Part shown: one piece after another, positions 1-5,156 of the stretch | Position numbering within the stretch: the first letter of the stretch is position 1 | Layout of the letters: each line of letters starts with the position of its first letter | Assembly (NCBI GenBank): GCA_013695005.1 | Contig: JACDBJ010000064.1 | Location: 1-5,719 of the forward strand | DNA: 5,719 bases | Source: Pseudonocardiales bacterium | GTDB taxonomy: Bacteria; Actinomycetota; Actinomycetes; Mycobacteriales; Pseudonocardiaceae | Reading direction: 5' to 3' | Made by a program: the position numbers and the translations under genes | Notes under the pieces: generated by a model | Told to the model about the DNA's origin: nothing | The model's database searches: none | The model's input: only the letters and a program-made list of their open reading frames with translations

Positions 1-165
1 GTCGTGCCGCGCGCGCTCCCGGATGATCGCCATCAGCGGCACGACGCCCGACCCGCCGGCGAACAGCTGCGCCGGCGCGGCCGCGAATGACACGTCGTGC
101 GACGCGCCGACCGGCCAGACGAAGTACCCGCCTTTCTGGGCACCGCCCCATGGGGAGGCTGCTGA
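1..165 (-). pseudogene. 5'-truncated FAD/NAD(P)-binding oxidoreductase (ferredoxin reductase-like), runs off left edge
   Basis: The minus strand reads GGYFVWP, then about 20 residues later LFAGGSGVVPLMAIIRERA. In ferredoxin-NADP reductase-like flavoproteins, a GPIGGYFVW segment closes the FAD-binding barrel and an AGGSGVVPLM segment opens the NAD(P)-binding domain (P-loop and start of the first helix), so the family call rests on two motifs in the right order and spacing. Such enzymes pass electrons from NAD(P)H through FAD to a partner protein or centre. The frame is open only back to a TAA at 166-168, with no ATG, GTG or TTG before the conserved motif, and the residues just before GGYFVW (WGGAQK) do not look like the usual RGPI. 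The roughly 100-residue FAD domain is therefore missing and the gene is probably dead. The break lies close to the palindrome at 146-155. The 3' part is outside the window, so its state is unknown. Confidence 0.7.
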
Positions 166-174
166 TTAGCAGCC
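146..174. repeat. Palindrome followed directly by a perfect hairpin
   Basis: A perfect 10-bp palindrome, ccccatgggg (146-155), is followed after one base by a perfect 7-bp inverted repeat, ggctgct / agcagcc (157-163 and 168-174), with a 4-nt loop gatt. It marks the point where the oxidoreductase reading frame loses similarity to its family. No T-run follows on either strand, so it is not a typical intrinsic terminator. It may be a remnant of a mobile-element end or a recombination site, which is inference only. Confidence 0.5.
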
Positions 175-214
175 GGTTCGAAGTGCGACGGTGGTGTTGA
201 GGTCAGATGGGTGC

Positions 215-286
215 GTCATGGCCTAGCGGTCTTTTGGCCGCTACACAGGACGCGTCCTGGTAGGCGACGGCCGTGCACGGCATGAC
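215..286. repeat. Cluster of inverted repeats in the gene-free stretch
   Basis: Four dyads lie within 72 bp. An 8-bp stem with one G-T pair (224-231 / 236-243) encloses a tttt loop. A perfect 14-bp palindrome caggacgcgtcctg (246-259) is extended by ctac / gtag (241-244 and 260-263) with one bulged base. A perfect 12-bp palindrome gccgtgcacggc lies at 270-281. An outer 6-bp pair gtcatg / catgac (215-220 and 281-286) could enclose the rest, giving a branched fold as DNA or RNA. The stretch from about 166 to 415 holds no convincing reading frame, tRNA or rRNA. Function unknown. Confidence 0.5.
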
Positions 287-415
287 CGTGAATGCAGCGA
301 CGCTCTCTCATCGGCAGATCCGGATACGGAGTGGGTTCGCCGCACCGATAGCGGCCATGACACAGTGTTACCGATGTCGGCATTCAGCTGAGGACGGCTG
401 TGCACGCGAGTCCCA

Positions 416-1074
416 GTGTCCGACGTACCTAATGTTCGGCTGACCAGCGCGTCGAAGCGCGCGAACGGCCAGGCGGAGTTCAGCTGGCGTGCCCGGAAGC
501 CGGACTGCCAGAGGTGGGCCGCGCTGGCCCCGGCGGACCCGACCCGGCGGCGGGTCGTGGTCGCCGCGGCGTCCTACGAGGCGCGGGCGTTCGGGATCCG
601 GTCGGGCATGCCGTTGCGGGCGGCGGCAAAGAGGTGTCCCGATGCAGTGTTCCTGCAGTCCGACCCGGCCGCCTACGACGCTGCGTCGGCACGGGTGATG
701 GCGACGTTGCGCAGCTTCCCGGTGGTGGTGGAGGTGTGGGGCTGGGACGAGGCGTTCGTCGGCGCCCGCACGCCATCGACGAGCAGGTGGCGCAGATGGC
801 TGCCGCTCTCACCACCGAGCAGGCGAGCGCCGGACGGTTCGTCGCACGGGTCGCGGTGAAGGTACGGTTCTCGTCGTTCTTCACCCGAACCAAGATCACC
901 AAGCTGGCGGCCCCGACGACGGACGCCGCCGAGGTCCAGCGGGCCGCGCTCGCGGTGCTGGACCGCTTCGAGCTGACCCGGCCGGTGCGCCCGCTCGGCG
1001 TCCGCGTCGAGCTGGACCGGGTGGATAACGGCCTCCGACGACACGATGGTCAAGCAGCTCAACCTCCAGGGTGA
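416..1074 (+). pseudogene. dinB: Broken dinB (DNA polymerase IV, Y-family) remnant
   Basis: Two pieces of a Y-family translesion polymerase lie in different frames. The first (frame of the GTG at 416) matches from about 540: DPTRRRVVVAAASYEARAFG, then a SGMPLRAAAKRCPDAVFL-type segment, ending at GWDEAFVGA near 765; this corresponds roughly to residues 36-107 of E. coli DinB. The second piece starts near 770 in the next frame, contains VAVKVRFSSFFTRTKITKL and ends around RPLGVRVELD near 1017; this is the little-finger DNA-binding domain, roughly residues 276-340. The N-terminal VDxDxF block with the first catalytic Asp is absent: the codons at 416-530 do not resemble it. About 150 central residues (rest of palm and the thumb) are deleted at the junction near 763-775. 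The Asp-Glu of the second catalytic motif survives in GWDEAF. The gene cannot make an active polymerase. No LexA-type box was seen upstream. The 416 start is only the first GTG in frame and may have no meaning. Confidence 0.85.
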
Positions 1075-1150
1075 CGAGCCGTCCGCGGTCTGCGCGGAGA
1101 CCACCGTCGAGGCGCTGCGGATGCTGCTCGATCACCTGCCAGGGGCCTGA
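1022..1150 (+). pseudogene. Unidentified coding remnant (C-terminal fragment)
   Basis: Directly after the dinB remnant, a frame ending in TGA at 1148-1150 reads WITASDDTMVKQLNLQG, continues with an acidic stretch and ends in VEALRMLLDHLPGA. Almost every codon ends in G or C (about 30 of the 34 residues from the ATG at 1046), as in real genes of this DNA, while the opposite-strand EamA frame over the same bases has poor third-position bias. This suggests a true coding segment on the plus strand. The frame is open back only to a stop at 974-976 and the bases before about 1020 code for the DinB tail in another frame, so it is probably the C-terminal end of a second gene brought next to dinB by deletion. 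I do not recognise the family. A free-standing 34-residue protein starting at the ATG at 1046 is possible but less likely; no clear ribosome binding site precedes it. Confidence 0.45.
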
Positions 1151-2096
1151 TCGGAGTTTCGCGGCGGGACGCCAGCACGGCGCCGACGAGCACGAGGACC
1201 GTCCCGATGATCGCCGCCAGCGTGATGCGCTCATCGAGCACCAGGGCGCCGAGCGCGATCGCCACCACCGGGACGAAGTAGATCGCCACCGCGCCGCGGG
1301 GTGCGCCCACCCGCCCGACCAGCGTGGTCATCAGCACGAACGCCAGCCCCGTGCCCAGCACACCCAGCGGCAACATCGCCAATGCGGACGGCCACGACCA
1401 CGTCGACCGCGGCAGCCCCGCGACGCCGAAGGGCACCACCACGACCAGCGCGACGAGCTGGGCCCGCAGCAGTACCGGCAGCGCGCCGTAGCGCTGCTGC
1501 AGCGGCACCGCGAGGTTGGCCGCCAGCCCGTAGAGCACCACGGCCAGCACGACGAGCCCGGCACCGATGGCCGTGGCACGGGAGCCTGCCAGCTCCGGCC
1601 AGGAGATCGCCACGATGCCGACGAAGCCGACGAGCAGCCCCAACAGCTGAACGCGGCGCGGTATCCGGCGCAGCAACAACACCGACCACGCGGCGGTGGC
1701 CAGCGGAACCGCGCCGTTGAGCATGCCGGCCACCGACGAGTCGATCCACTGCTGCGCGTAGGGGAACAGCAGCATCGGCGCACCCATCCAGACCAGCCCT
1801 AGCGCGGCGATCCGCGGGTAGTCCTCGCGCGCCACGGCACGCCGTGCCCGGGGTACCAGCGCAAGGGCGGCGGCACCCAACAGCAGCCTGGCCGCACCAA
1901 CCACCCCGGGGTCGAAGGCCTGCAGACCGATGTCGATGAACAGGAACGACGAACCCCACAGGCACGCCACGACCGCCAGCAGCCCCCACTCCGACGGCCC
2001 GAAGGCCTCGGTGCGGGTACCCGCGCTGGTGTAGCGCCGGCGTGGGGCGCCGGACTTGCCAGGCCTGATCCTGCGCGGTTCGGTCGAGGCGGTCAC
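1059..2096 (-). CDS. EamA/DMT-family transporter (drug/metabolite exporter)
   Basis: A 345-residue integral membrane protein made of two EamA repeats, probably exporting a small metabolite or drug; the substrate cannot be told. About ten hydrophobic helices are visible, near residues 38-57, 66-83, 96-113, 122-142, 150-167, 174-192, 206-225, 236-256, 264-285 and 292-310. Repeat 1 opens with the family's LWGSSFLFIDIGL pattern. Repeat 2 ends with the usual YFVPVVAIALGALVLDER and a last helix containing IGTVLVLVGAVLASRR. The family is normally about 290-320 residues. Here the tail after about residue 315 (GDRAASAAPRR onward) has weak codon bias and runs antisense through the plus-strand remnant at 1022-1150, so the original C-terminus may have been lost and replaced by read-through. 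The GTG at 2096 is the only sensible start before the first helix. It has no Shine-Dalgarno, but a TAGCGT hexamer sits at leaderless spacing. The gene lies 94 nt after the CBS gene and has its own probable promoter and operator. Confidence 0.9.
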   Translation of the reverse strand: MTASTEPRRIRPGKSGAPRRRYTSAGTRTEAFGPSEWGLLAVVACLWGSSFLFIDIGLQAFDPGVVGAARLLLGAAALALVPRARRAVAREDYPRIAALGLVWMGAPMLLFPYAQQWIDSSVAGMLNGAVPLATAAWSVLLLRRIPRRVQLLGLLVGFVGIVAISWPELAGSRATAIGAGLVVLAVVLYGLAANLAVPLQQRYGALPVLLRAQLVALVVVVPFGVAGLPRSTWSWPSALAMLPLGVLGTGLAFVLMTTLVGRVGAPRGAVAIYFVPVVAIALGALVLDERITLAAIIGTVLVLVGAVLASRRETPIRPLAGDRAASAAPRRWSPRRPRTARHPGG

Positions 2097-2102
2097 AGCT
2101 GC

Positions 2103-2131
2103 ACGCTATGGCGTTGCACCGACGGTTGTAA
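2103..2131 (-). promoter_or_regulatory. Probable leaderless promoter of the EamA gene
   Basis: On the minus strand, TAGCGT (2108-2103) fits the TANNNT -10 pattern. Six bases later comes the G of the GTG start codon, the spacing expected when transcription starts on the first base of the start codon. Seventeen bases upstream of the hexamer is TTACAA (2131-2126), a weak -35. Leaderless starts are common in actinobacteria, and the absence of a ribosome binding site before 2096 agrees. The start site itself is inferred. Confidence 0.45.
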
Positions 2132-2137
2132 CGCCAT
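2108..2137. promoter_or_regulatory. 30-bp dyad, probable repressor operator for the EamA gene
   Basis: Perfect 8-bp arms atggcgtt (2108-2115) and aacgccat (2130-2137) flank a second, inner inverted repeat accg / cggt (2118-2121 and 2123-2126) around one central base. Single further matches between arms make it a long, slightly imperfect palindrome of the kind bound by dimeric repressors (TetR, GntR or MarR type). It covers the -35 hexamer and the whole spacer of the inferred promoter and touches the -10, so a bound protein would block transcription. No T-run follows, so a terminator for the upstream CBS gene is less likely. Confidence 0.5.
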
Positions 2138-2172
2138 TTCGGGCCATCCAACTCGCCGGTTCGACGGCCTCC

Positions 2173-2206
2173 GCTACTTCGCGGACACTGCTACTTCGCG
2201 GACAGT
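2173..2206. repeat. 17-bp tandem duplication at the 3' end of the CBS gene
   Basis: The unit gctacttcgcggacact (2173-2189) is followed immediately by gctacttcgcggacagt (2190-2206), with one mismatch in 17. The right-hand copy codes for the last residues (LSAK) and TAG stop of the CBS protein; the left-hand copy lies just after the stop in the transcript, out of frame. It is most simply a slippage duplication of the gene end. Confidence 0.7.
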
Positions 2207-2610
2207 GCGGCGAGCAGCGTCCCGACGTCCGGGTGGTTCAACGCGCGAGCAACGTCGGCCACGGCGACGATCCCGACCAGCCGGTGGTCGTCGATGACGG
2301 GGAGCCGGCGCACCTGATGCTCGGCCATCGTGCGCAGGATCTCCTCCGCGTCGTCGTCCGCTCCGATGGTGATGGCCTCGCCCTGGGCGAGGTCGCCGGC
2401 CGTGACGGAAAGCGGCTCCTTGCCGGCCGCGATCACCTTCACGACGATGTCGCGGTCGGTGAGTATTCCCTTGATGCGGTCGTCCTCGCCGCAGATCGGC
2501 AGTGCGCCGACGTCCAGCTCGGCCATCTGCCGGGCCGCGTCCATCACGGTGTCGCTGCTGCGGACGCAGACGGCGTCGGGGGTCATGATGTCTCGGGCCT
2601 TGACGGACAC
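2191..2610 (-). CDS. Two-CBS-domain protein, Hrp1-like (hypoxic response protein 1 type)
   Basis: A 139-residue cytosolic protein formed almost wholly of a CBS pair (Bateman module): CBS1 about residues 5-62 and CBS2 about 74-125. Conserved blocks include ARDIMTPDAVCV, VGALPICGEDDR, GILTDRDIVVK and HQVRRLPVIDDHRLVGIV. These match Mycobacterium tuberculosis Hrp1 (Rv2626c, about 143 residues) nearly block for block, a secreted or cytosolic protein of the hypoxia/NO regulon whose biochemical role is unsettled. CBS pairs usually bind adenine nucleotides or other small ligands. The start is the GTG at 2610: GAGGAG lies at 2623-2618 with a 7-nt spacer. The TTG at 2625, which would give 144 residues, sits inside that ribosome binding site and is rejected. 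No DosR-type box was seen. It lies 37 nt after the MEDS/ATPase gene and is probably cotranscribed with it. Confidence 0.93.
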   Translation of the reverse strand: MSVKARDIMTPDAVCVRSSDTVMDAARQMAELDVGALPICGEDDRIKGILTDRDIVVKVIAAGKEPLSVTAGDLAQGEAITIGADDDAEEILRTMAEHQVRRLPVIDDHRLVGIVAVADVARALNHPDVGTLLAALSAK

Positions 2611-2623
2611 GGTTGAGCTCCTC
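2611..2623 (-). promoter_or_regulatory. Ribosome binding site that fixes the CBS gene start
   Basis: On the minus strand, GAGGAG (2623-2618) is followed by seven bases and then the GTG at 2610. It is the best Shine-Dalgarno in the window and excludes the upstream TTG as start. Confidence 0.75.
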
Positions 2624-2647
2624 AATTCGTTGCTGCTTGCGGACAGG

Positions 2648-3592
2648 TCAGGCGCGGACCGACAGGCTCACGGTGAAGCCGTCGGCAGTCTGCTCGGCGT
2701 GCAGGTGGTCGCACAGCTGGCGGGCCAGCCACAAGCCCATCCCTCCGCCGGCGAGGTCTTCCCGGGCAGCGGCGTAGCCCGCGAACAGGTCGTCGAACCC
2801 GCTCCCCCGGTCGGTCACTATGCAGAGCGAGCGGTTGGGCGTCGACCACAGCCGGACGTCGACCGGCGACTTCCCGTGCACCAGCGCGTTGGTCGCCACC
2901 TCGCTGACCACGACGACGAAGTCCGCCAGTGTCTCCGGCGACAGGCTGGACGCGGACAGTGCGACTCGCAGCTGCTGGCGGAGAGAGCGCAGATCGGTGA
3001 GTCCGTGCACCTCGAGGACCGGCGTGGCGGCGGTCAGCGGATCGGGCTGCGTCGGTGCGGACCGGCGCATGAACTCGGTGGGCTCGAGGTAGGCGGGGTT
3101 GGCCTGCCGCGCCCCTGCGGTGACGAGGTTGGGATGGGACAGGTTCGCCCATTCCAGCACCTCCGACGGCAGTTGACGGGTGTCGTACATGCACAGGTTC
3201 CACATCGGGTAGGGCGCGAGCGCACGGTTGAGCACGGCGTCGAACCGCGCCCACTCCGCCCATTCGGCCGGACTGGCCCCGAAGTCCACCTGGCCGACCA
3301 GCCGCATGCCGGTGCCGCCCTCGGCGCGGTTGCGCTCCATCATCTGCTGGTACATCGCGATCGCACCCGGCGTGCGTCGAAAGACCTCTTCCTGCGACAT
3401 GGTGCTGATGCCCGGATCGCCGTCGAGCGCCTCGGTGAGCAGCGCATTGGTCGAGTCGGCGCAGACCACCATCGCGTCCTGCCCATCGTCGAGGCCGGAG
3501 CGCAGGAACGGAACTGCGGCGGCAAGCAGCTCGTCCTCTGACTGGTAGTACAACGCGTCGTGGGTGTAGCCGCCGGATGCCATCGAGGTCAT
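2648..3592 (-). CDS. MEDS sensor domain fused to RsbW-like ATPase: RsbA-family anti-sigma regulatory protein
   Basis: A 314-residue soluble protein with two domains. Residues about 9-170 form a MEDS domain (HDALYYQSEDELLAAAVPFL near the start; family known from DcmR-type sensors). Residues about 195-313 form a GHKL/HATPase_c_2 domain as in anti-sigma kinases of the RsbW/SpoIIAB type. ATP-site motifs are complete: N-box E231 and N235 in SEVATNALVHG, G1 box D261-R-G-S-G265 and G2 box GGGMGL at 282-287. Such fusions are common in actinobacteria and are thought to bind or phosphorylate partners of stress sigma factors, with MEDS sensing a signal; no sigma factor or anti-sigma antagonist is in the window. 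The start is the ATG at 3592, preceded by GAGGGG (3605-3600) with a 7-nt gap; the ATG at 3583 is an alternative. The frame stays open upstream to about 4084 on the same strand, but that part overlaps the PRC and aminotransferase genes and is spurious. The Hrp1-like gene follows by 37 nt. Confidence 0.92.
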   Translation of the reverse strand: MTSMASGGYTHDALYYQSEDELLAAAVPFLRSGLDDGQDAMVVCADSTNALLTEALDGDPGISTMSQEEVFRRTPGAIAMYQQMMERNRAEGGTGMRLVGQVDFGASPAEWAEWARFDAVLNRALAPYPMWNLCMYDTRQLPSEVLEWANLSHPNLVTAGARQANPAYLEPTEFMRRSAPTQPDPLTAATPVLEVHGLTDLRSLRQQLRVALSASSLSPETLADFVVVVSEVATNALVHGKSPVDVRLWSTPNRSLCIVTDRGSGFDDLFAGYAAAREDLAGGGMGLWLARQLCDHLHAEQTADGFTVSLSVRA

Positions 3593-3644
3593 CCTGCGTC
3601 CCCTCTCGCGCCAGTCCTTGCCGAGATCACTCTCCGCAGGGAGT

Positions 3645-3670
3645 TGCCCCCGATCTCCTCGGCTCAAACC
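3645..3670 (-). promoter_or_regulatory. Possible SigF/SigB-type promoter for the MEDS/ATPase gene
   Basis: Minus strand GGTTT (3670-3666), 16 bases, then GGGCA (3649-3645), against the mycobacterial SigF pattern GGTTT-N15-18-GGGTA: one mismatch in the two boxes. It lies about 53 nt before the ATG at 3592, in the only sizeable gap of the minus-strand gene run. An anti-sigma-type gene driven by the sigma class it controls would fit known autoregulation, but a short match in GC-rich DNA can arise by chance. Confidence 0.25.
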
Positions 3671-3692
3671 GGCACGGCCAGCCGGCCTCGGA

Positions 3693-3948
3693 TCAGCGGT
3701 TGCCGGTGATCCAGTCCCAGGCATGGCGCAACCGCTTCTCGAGCGGGCTTTCCGCAGGTCGGCCGGGGTGCACCGGCCGCGGCGCCGACGGATGCACGAC
3801 GAGGCCATGGAAGATGTCGAGGTCCTCGTCGGCCAGCACGTGCTCCACCACGCCGACCCGCTCGCCGTGCTTGTCGTACACCGGGGGTGCCGTCGGTGAC
3901 GACGAGGTAGGCGACCGGGCGGCCGAGGCCCGAGGGACGGGCGGTCAT
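3693..3948 (-). pseudogene. PRC-barrel-like small protein with a 1-nt frameshift
   Basis: The ATG at 3948 overlaps the aminotransferase stop (TGATG), implying translational coupling. It reads MTARPSGLGRPVAYLVVTDGTP; the frame is then lost at a run of five G (3883-3887, plus strand). Removing one base restores VYDKHGERVGVVEHVLADED, DIFHGLVVH and a C-terminal RLRHAWDWITGNR, giving 84 residues to a TGA at 3693. The GTPVYD.DG.RVGVVEHVLAD pattern resembles actinobacterial PRC-barrel-like proteins that I recall as longer (about 130-150 residues); the second half of the barrel seems absent here, between HPSAPRP and the basic, Trp-containing end, so an internal deletion is also possible. PRC domains mediate protein or RNA contacts; no specific role can be given. 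Either the frameshift is real and the gene is dead (or slippery), or it is a sequencing error in the homopolymer. The downstream piece alone has no good start: its ATG would be the translation of V-Y in another frame. Confidence 0.65.
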
Positions 3949-5147
3949 CAGATCGCCTCCAGCGTCGCCAGCCGGCGGACCGCCTCGTCCAGCACCTCGG
4001 GACGCTTGCAGAACGCGAAGCGGACCAGTCGCCGCCCGGCGTCGCGGTCGTCGTAGAAGACCTGAGACGGCACGGCGACGACACCGCAGCGGTGCGGCAG
4101 CGACCGGCAGAACTCGACGCCGTCCTCCTCGGCCGCCGTTGCGCTGATGTCGGCAGTGACGAAGTAGGTGCCCTCCGAGGGCAGCACCCGCAGCCCGGCG
4201 CTGCGCAGGCCGCCGGAGAGCCGGTCGCGGGCGTCCTGCAGCCCGGCGCGGAGCTCCGCGAAGTAGCGGTCGTCCAGGCCGAGGGCCACCGCGACCGCGG
4301 GTTGCAGCGGTGCGCCGTTCACGTACGTCAGGTACTGCTTGACGCGCAACACAGCGGAGATCAGGGCTGCCGGCCCGCTGGCCCAGCCGATCTTCCAACC
4401 GGTGCAGGAGAACGTCTTGCCGGCCGAGGAGATCCGGAGGGTCCGCTCCCACATGCCGGGCAGGGTGGCCAGTGGGACGTGCGGCGTGGACGCGTCGGTG
4501 AACACCAGATGCTCGTAGACCTCGTCGGTGACGGCGTAGGTGTCGTGCTCATGGCAGAGCTGGGCGATCAGCGTCAGCTCGTCGGCCGTGAACACCTTGC
4601 CGGTGGGATTGTGCGGCGAGTTGAGCAGCACCAGCCTGGTGCGCGGCCCGAAGGCCGCTCGCAGCTCGTCGGGGTCGAAGCCGTATCGGCCGTCGGCGGT
4701 CGGGCGCAGGGTGACCGGCCGCCGGACCGCGCCCGCGAGCGCGACCGTCGCGGCGTAGGAGTCGTAGTACGGCTCGAAGCAGACCACCTCGTCGCCCGCG
4801 TCGCACAGCGCGAGCATCGCGGCGGCGATCGCCTCGGTGGCGCCGGCCGTGACCAGGACCTCGCTGTCCGGGTCGTAGTCGAGGCCCCAGAACCGCCGCT
4901 GCGCAGCGGCGACTGCGGCCCGCAGCACCGGGATCCCGATGCCCGGCGGGTACTGGTTCTGCCCGCTGCGCAGCGCCTCGGCTGCCGCCGCCAGCATCTC
5001 CGGTGGCCCGTCGGTGTCCGGGAAGCCTTGGCCGAGGTTGACCGCGCCGGTGCTGACCGCCAGCGCCGACATCTCGGAGAAGATCGTCGTGCCGAACGGC
5101 CGCATCCGCGGCACCAGCGGATCGGCCGAGAACCCCGTCGCCGCCAC
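3948..5147 (-). CDS. PLP-dependent class I/II aminotransferase (Rv0858c/DapC-like)
   Basis: A 399-residue fold-type I aminotransferase, cytosolic, moving an amino group from an amino acid to a 2-oxo acid through pyridoxal phosphate. Visible features: NLGQGFPDTDGPP at 37-49; phosphate-binding GAT at 102-104; FEPYYDSY at 124-131; NSPHNPTG at 176-183 with N180 contacting the cofactor ring; D208 in TDEVYEH binding the pyridine nitrogen; Schiff-base K244 in SSAGKTFS; and R376 in LVRFAFCK binding the substrate carboxylate. All catalytic residues are present and the length is normal. It resembles M. tuberculosis Rv0858c, annotated as N-succinyldiaminopimelate aminotransferase (lysine/peptidoglycan precursor), and kynurenine/glutamine-transaminase K-like enzymes, so the substrate is uncertain and no symbol is given. 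The GTG at 5147 lies 9 nt after the LppU-like stop and has only a weak Shine-Dalgarno; the GTG at residue 12 is an alternative, as Rv0858c starts near there. The stop overlaps the next start (TGATG). Confidence 0.95.
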   Translation of the reverse strand: MAATGFSADPLVPRMRPFGTTIFSEMSALAVSTGAVNLGQGFPDTDGPPEMLAAAAEALRSGQNQYPPGIGIPVLRAAVAAAQRRFWGLDYDPDSEVLVTAGATEAIAAAMLALCDAGDEVVCFEPYYDSYAATVALAGAVRRPVTLRPTADGRYGFDPDELRAAFGPRTRLVLLNSPHNPTGKVFTADELTLIAQLCHEHDTYAVTDEVYEHLVFTDASTPHVPLATLPGMWERTLRISSAGKTFSCTGWKIGWASGPAALISAVLRVKQYLTYVNGAPLQPAVAVALGLDDRYFAELRAGLQDARDRLSGGLRSAGLRVLPSEGTYFVTADISATAAEEDGVEFCRSLPHRCGVVAVPSQVFYDDRDAGRRLVRFAFCKRPEVLDEAVRRLATLEAI

Positions 5148-5156
5148 ACCGCCAGC

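Noticed and set aside
168..190. T-loop-like ggttcgaa suggesting a tRNA 3' half or att site
   Set aside because: The flanking five-base segments do not pair as a T stem and no acceptor, D or anticodon arms fit upstream.
224..243. Hairpin with tttt as an intrinsic terminator
   Set aside because: The four T are in the loop, not after the stem, and no complete gene ends nearby.
290..540. LexA/SOS box expected before dinB
   Set aside because: No CGAAC-N4-GTTCG-like dyad was found; the TTCG and GAAC pieces present are not in the right arrangement.
480..902. 140-residue minus-strand frame over the dinB remnant
   Set aside because: Pro/Thr/Arg-rich antisense shadow without motifs; the plus strand carries recognisable DinB blocks.
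1071..1802. 243-residue plus-strand frame opposite the EamA gene
   Set aside because: Composition is Arg/His/Gln/Gly rich with no domain pattern; it is the antisense shadow of a clear transporter gene.
2330..3541. 403-residue plus-strand frame
   Set aside because: It lies antisense to the CBS and MEDS/ATPase genes, which carry complete family motifs; the plus product shows none.
3669..3685. Hairpin ccggc / gccgg just after the PRC-like stop as a terminator
   Set aside because: The stem is only 5 bp with a 7-nt loop and is followed by TTTGAG, not a T-run; too weak to claim.
3593..4084. Upstream extension of the MEDS/ATPase frame to 4084
   Set aside because: The extra residues are low-complexity Arg/Ser-rich, overlap two other genes, and a good RBS precedes the ATG at 3592.
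3664..4452. 262-residue minus-strand frame
   Set aside because: Mostly an out-of-frame reading of the aminotransferase; only its MTARPSGLG part (from 3948) is real, as the start of the PRC-like gene.
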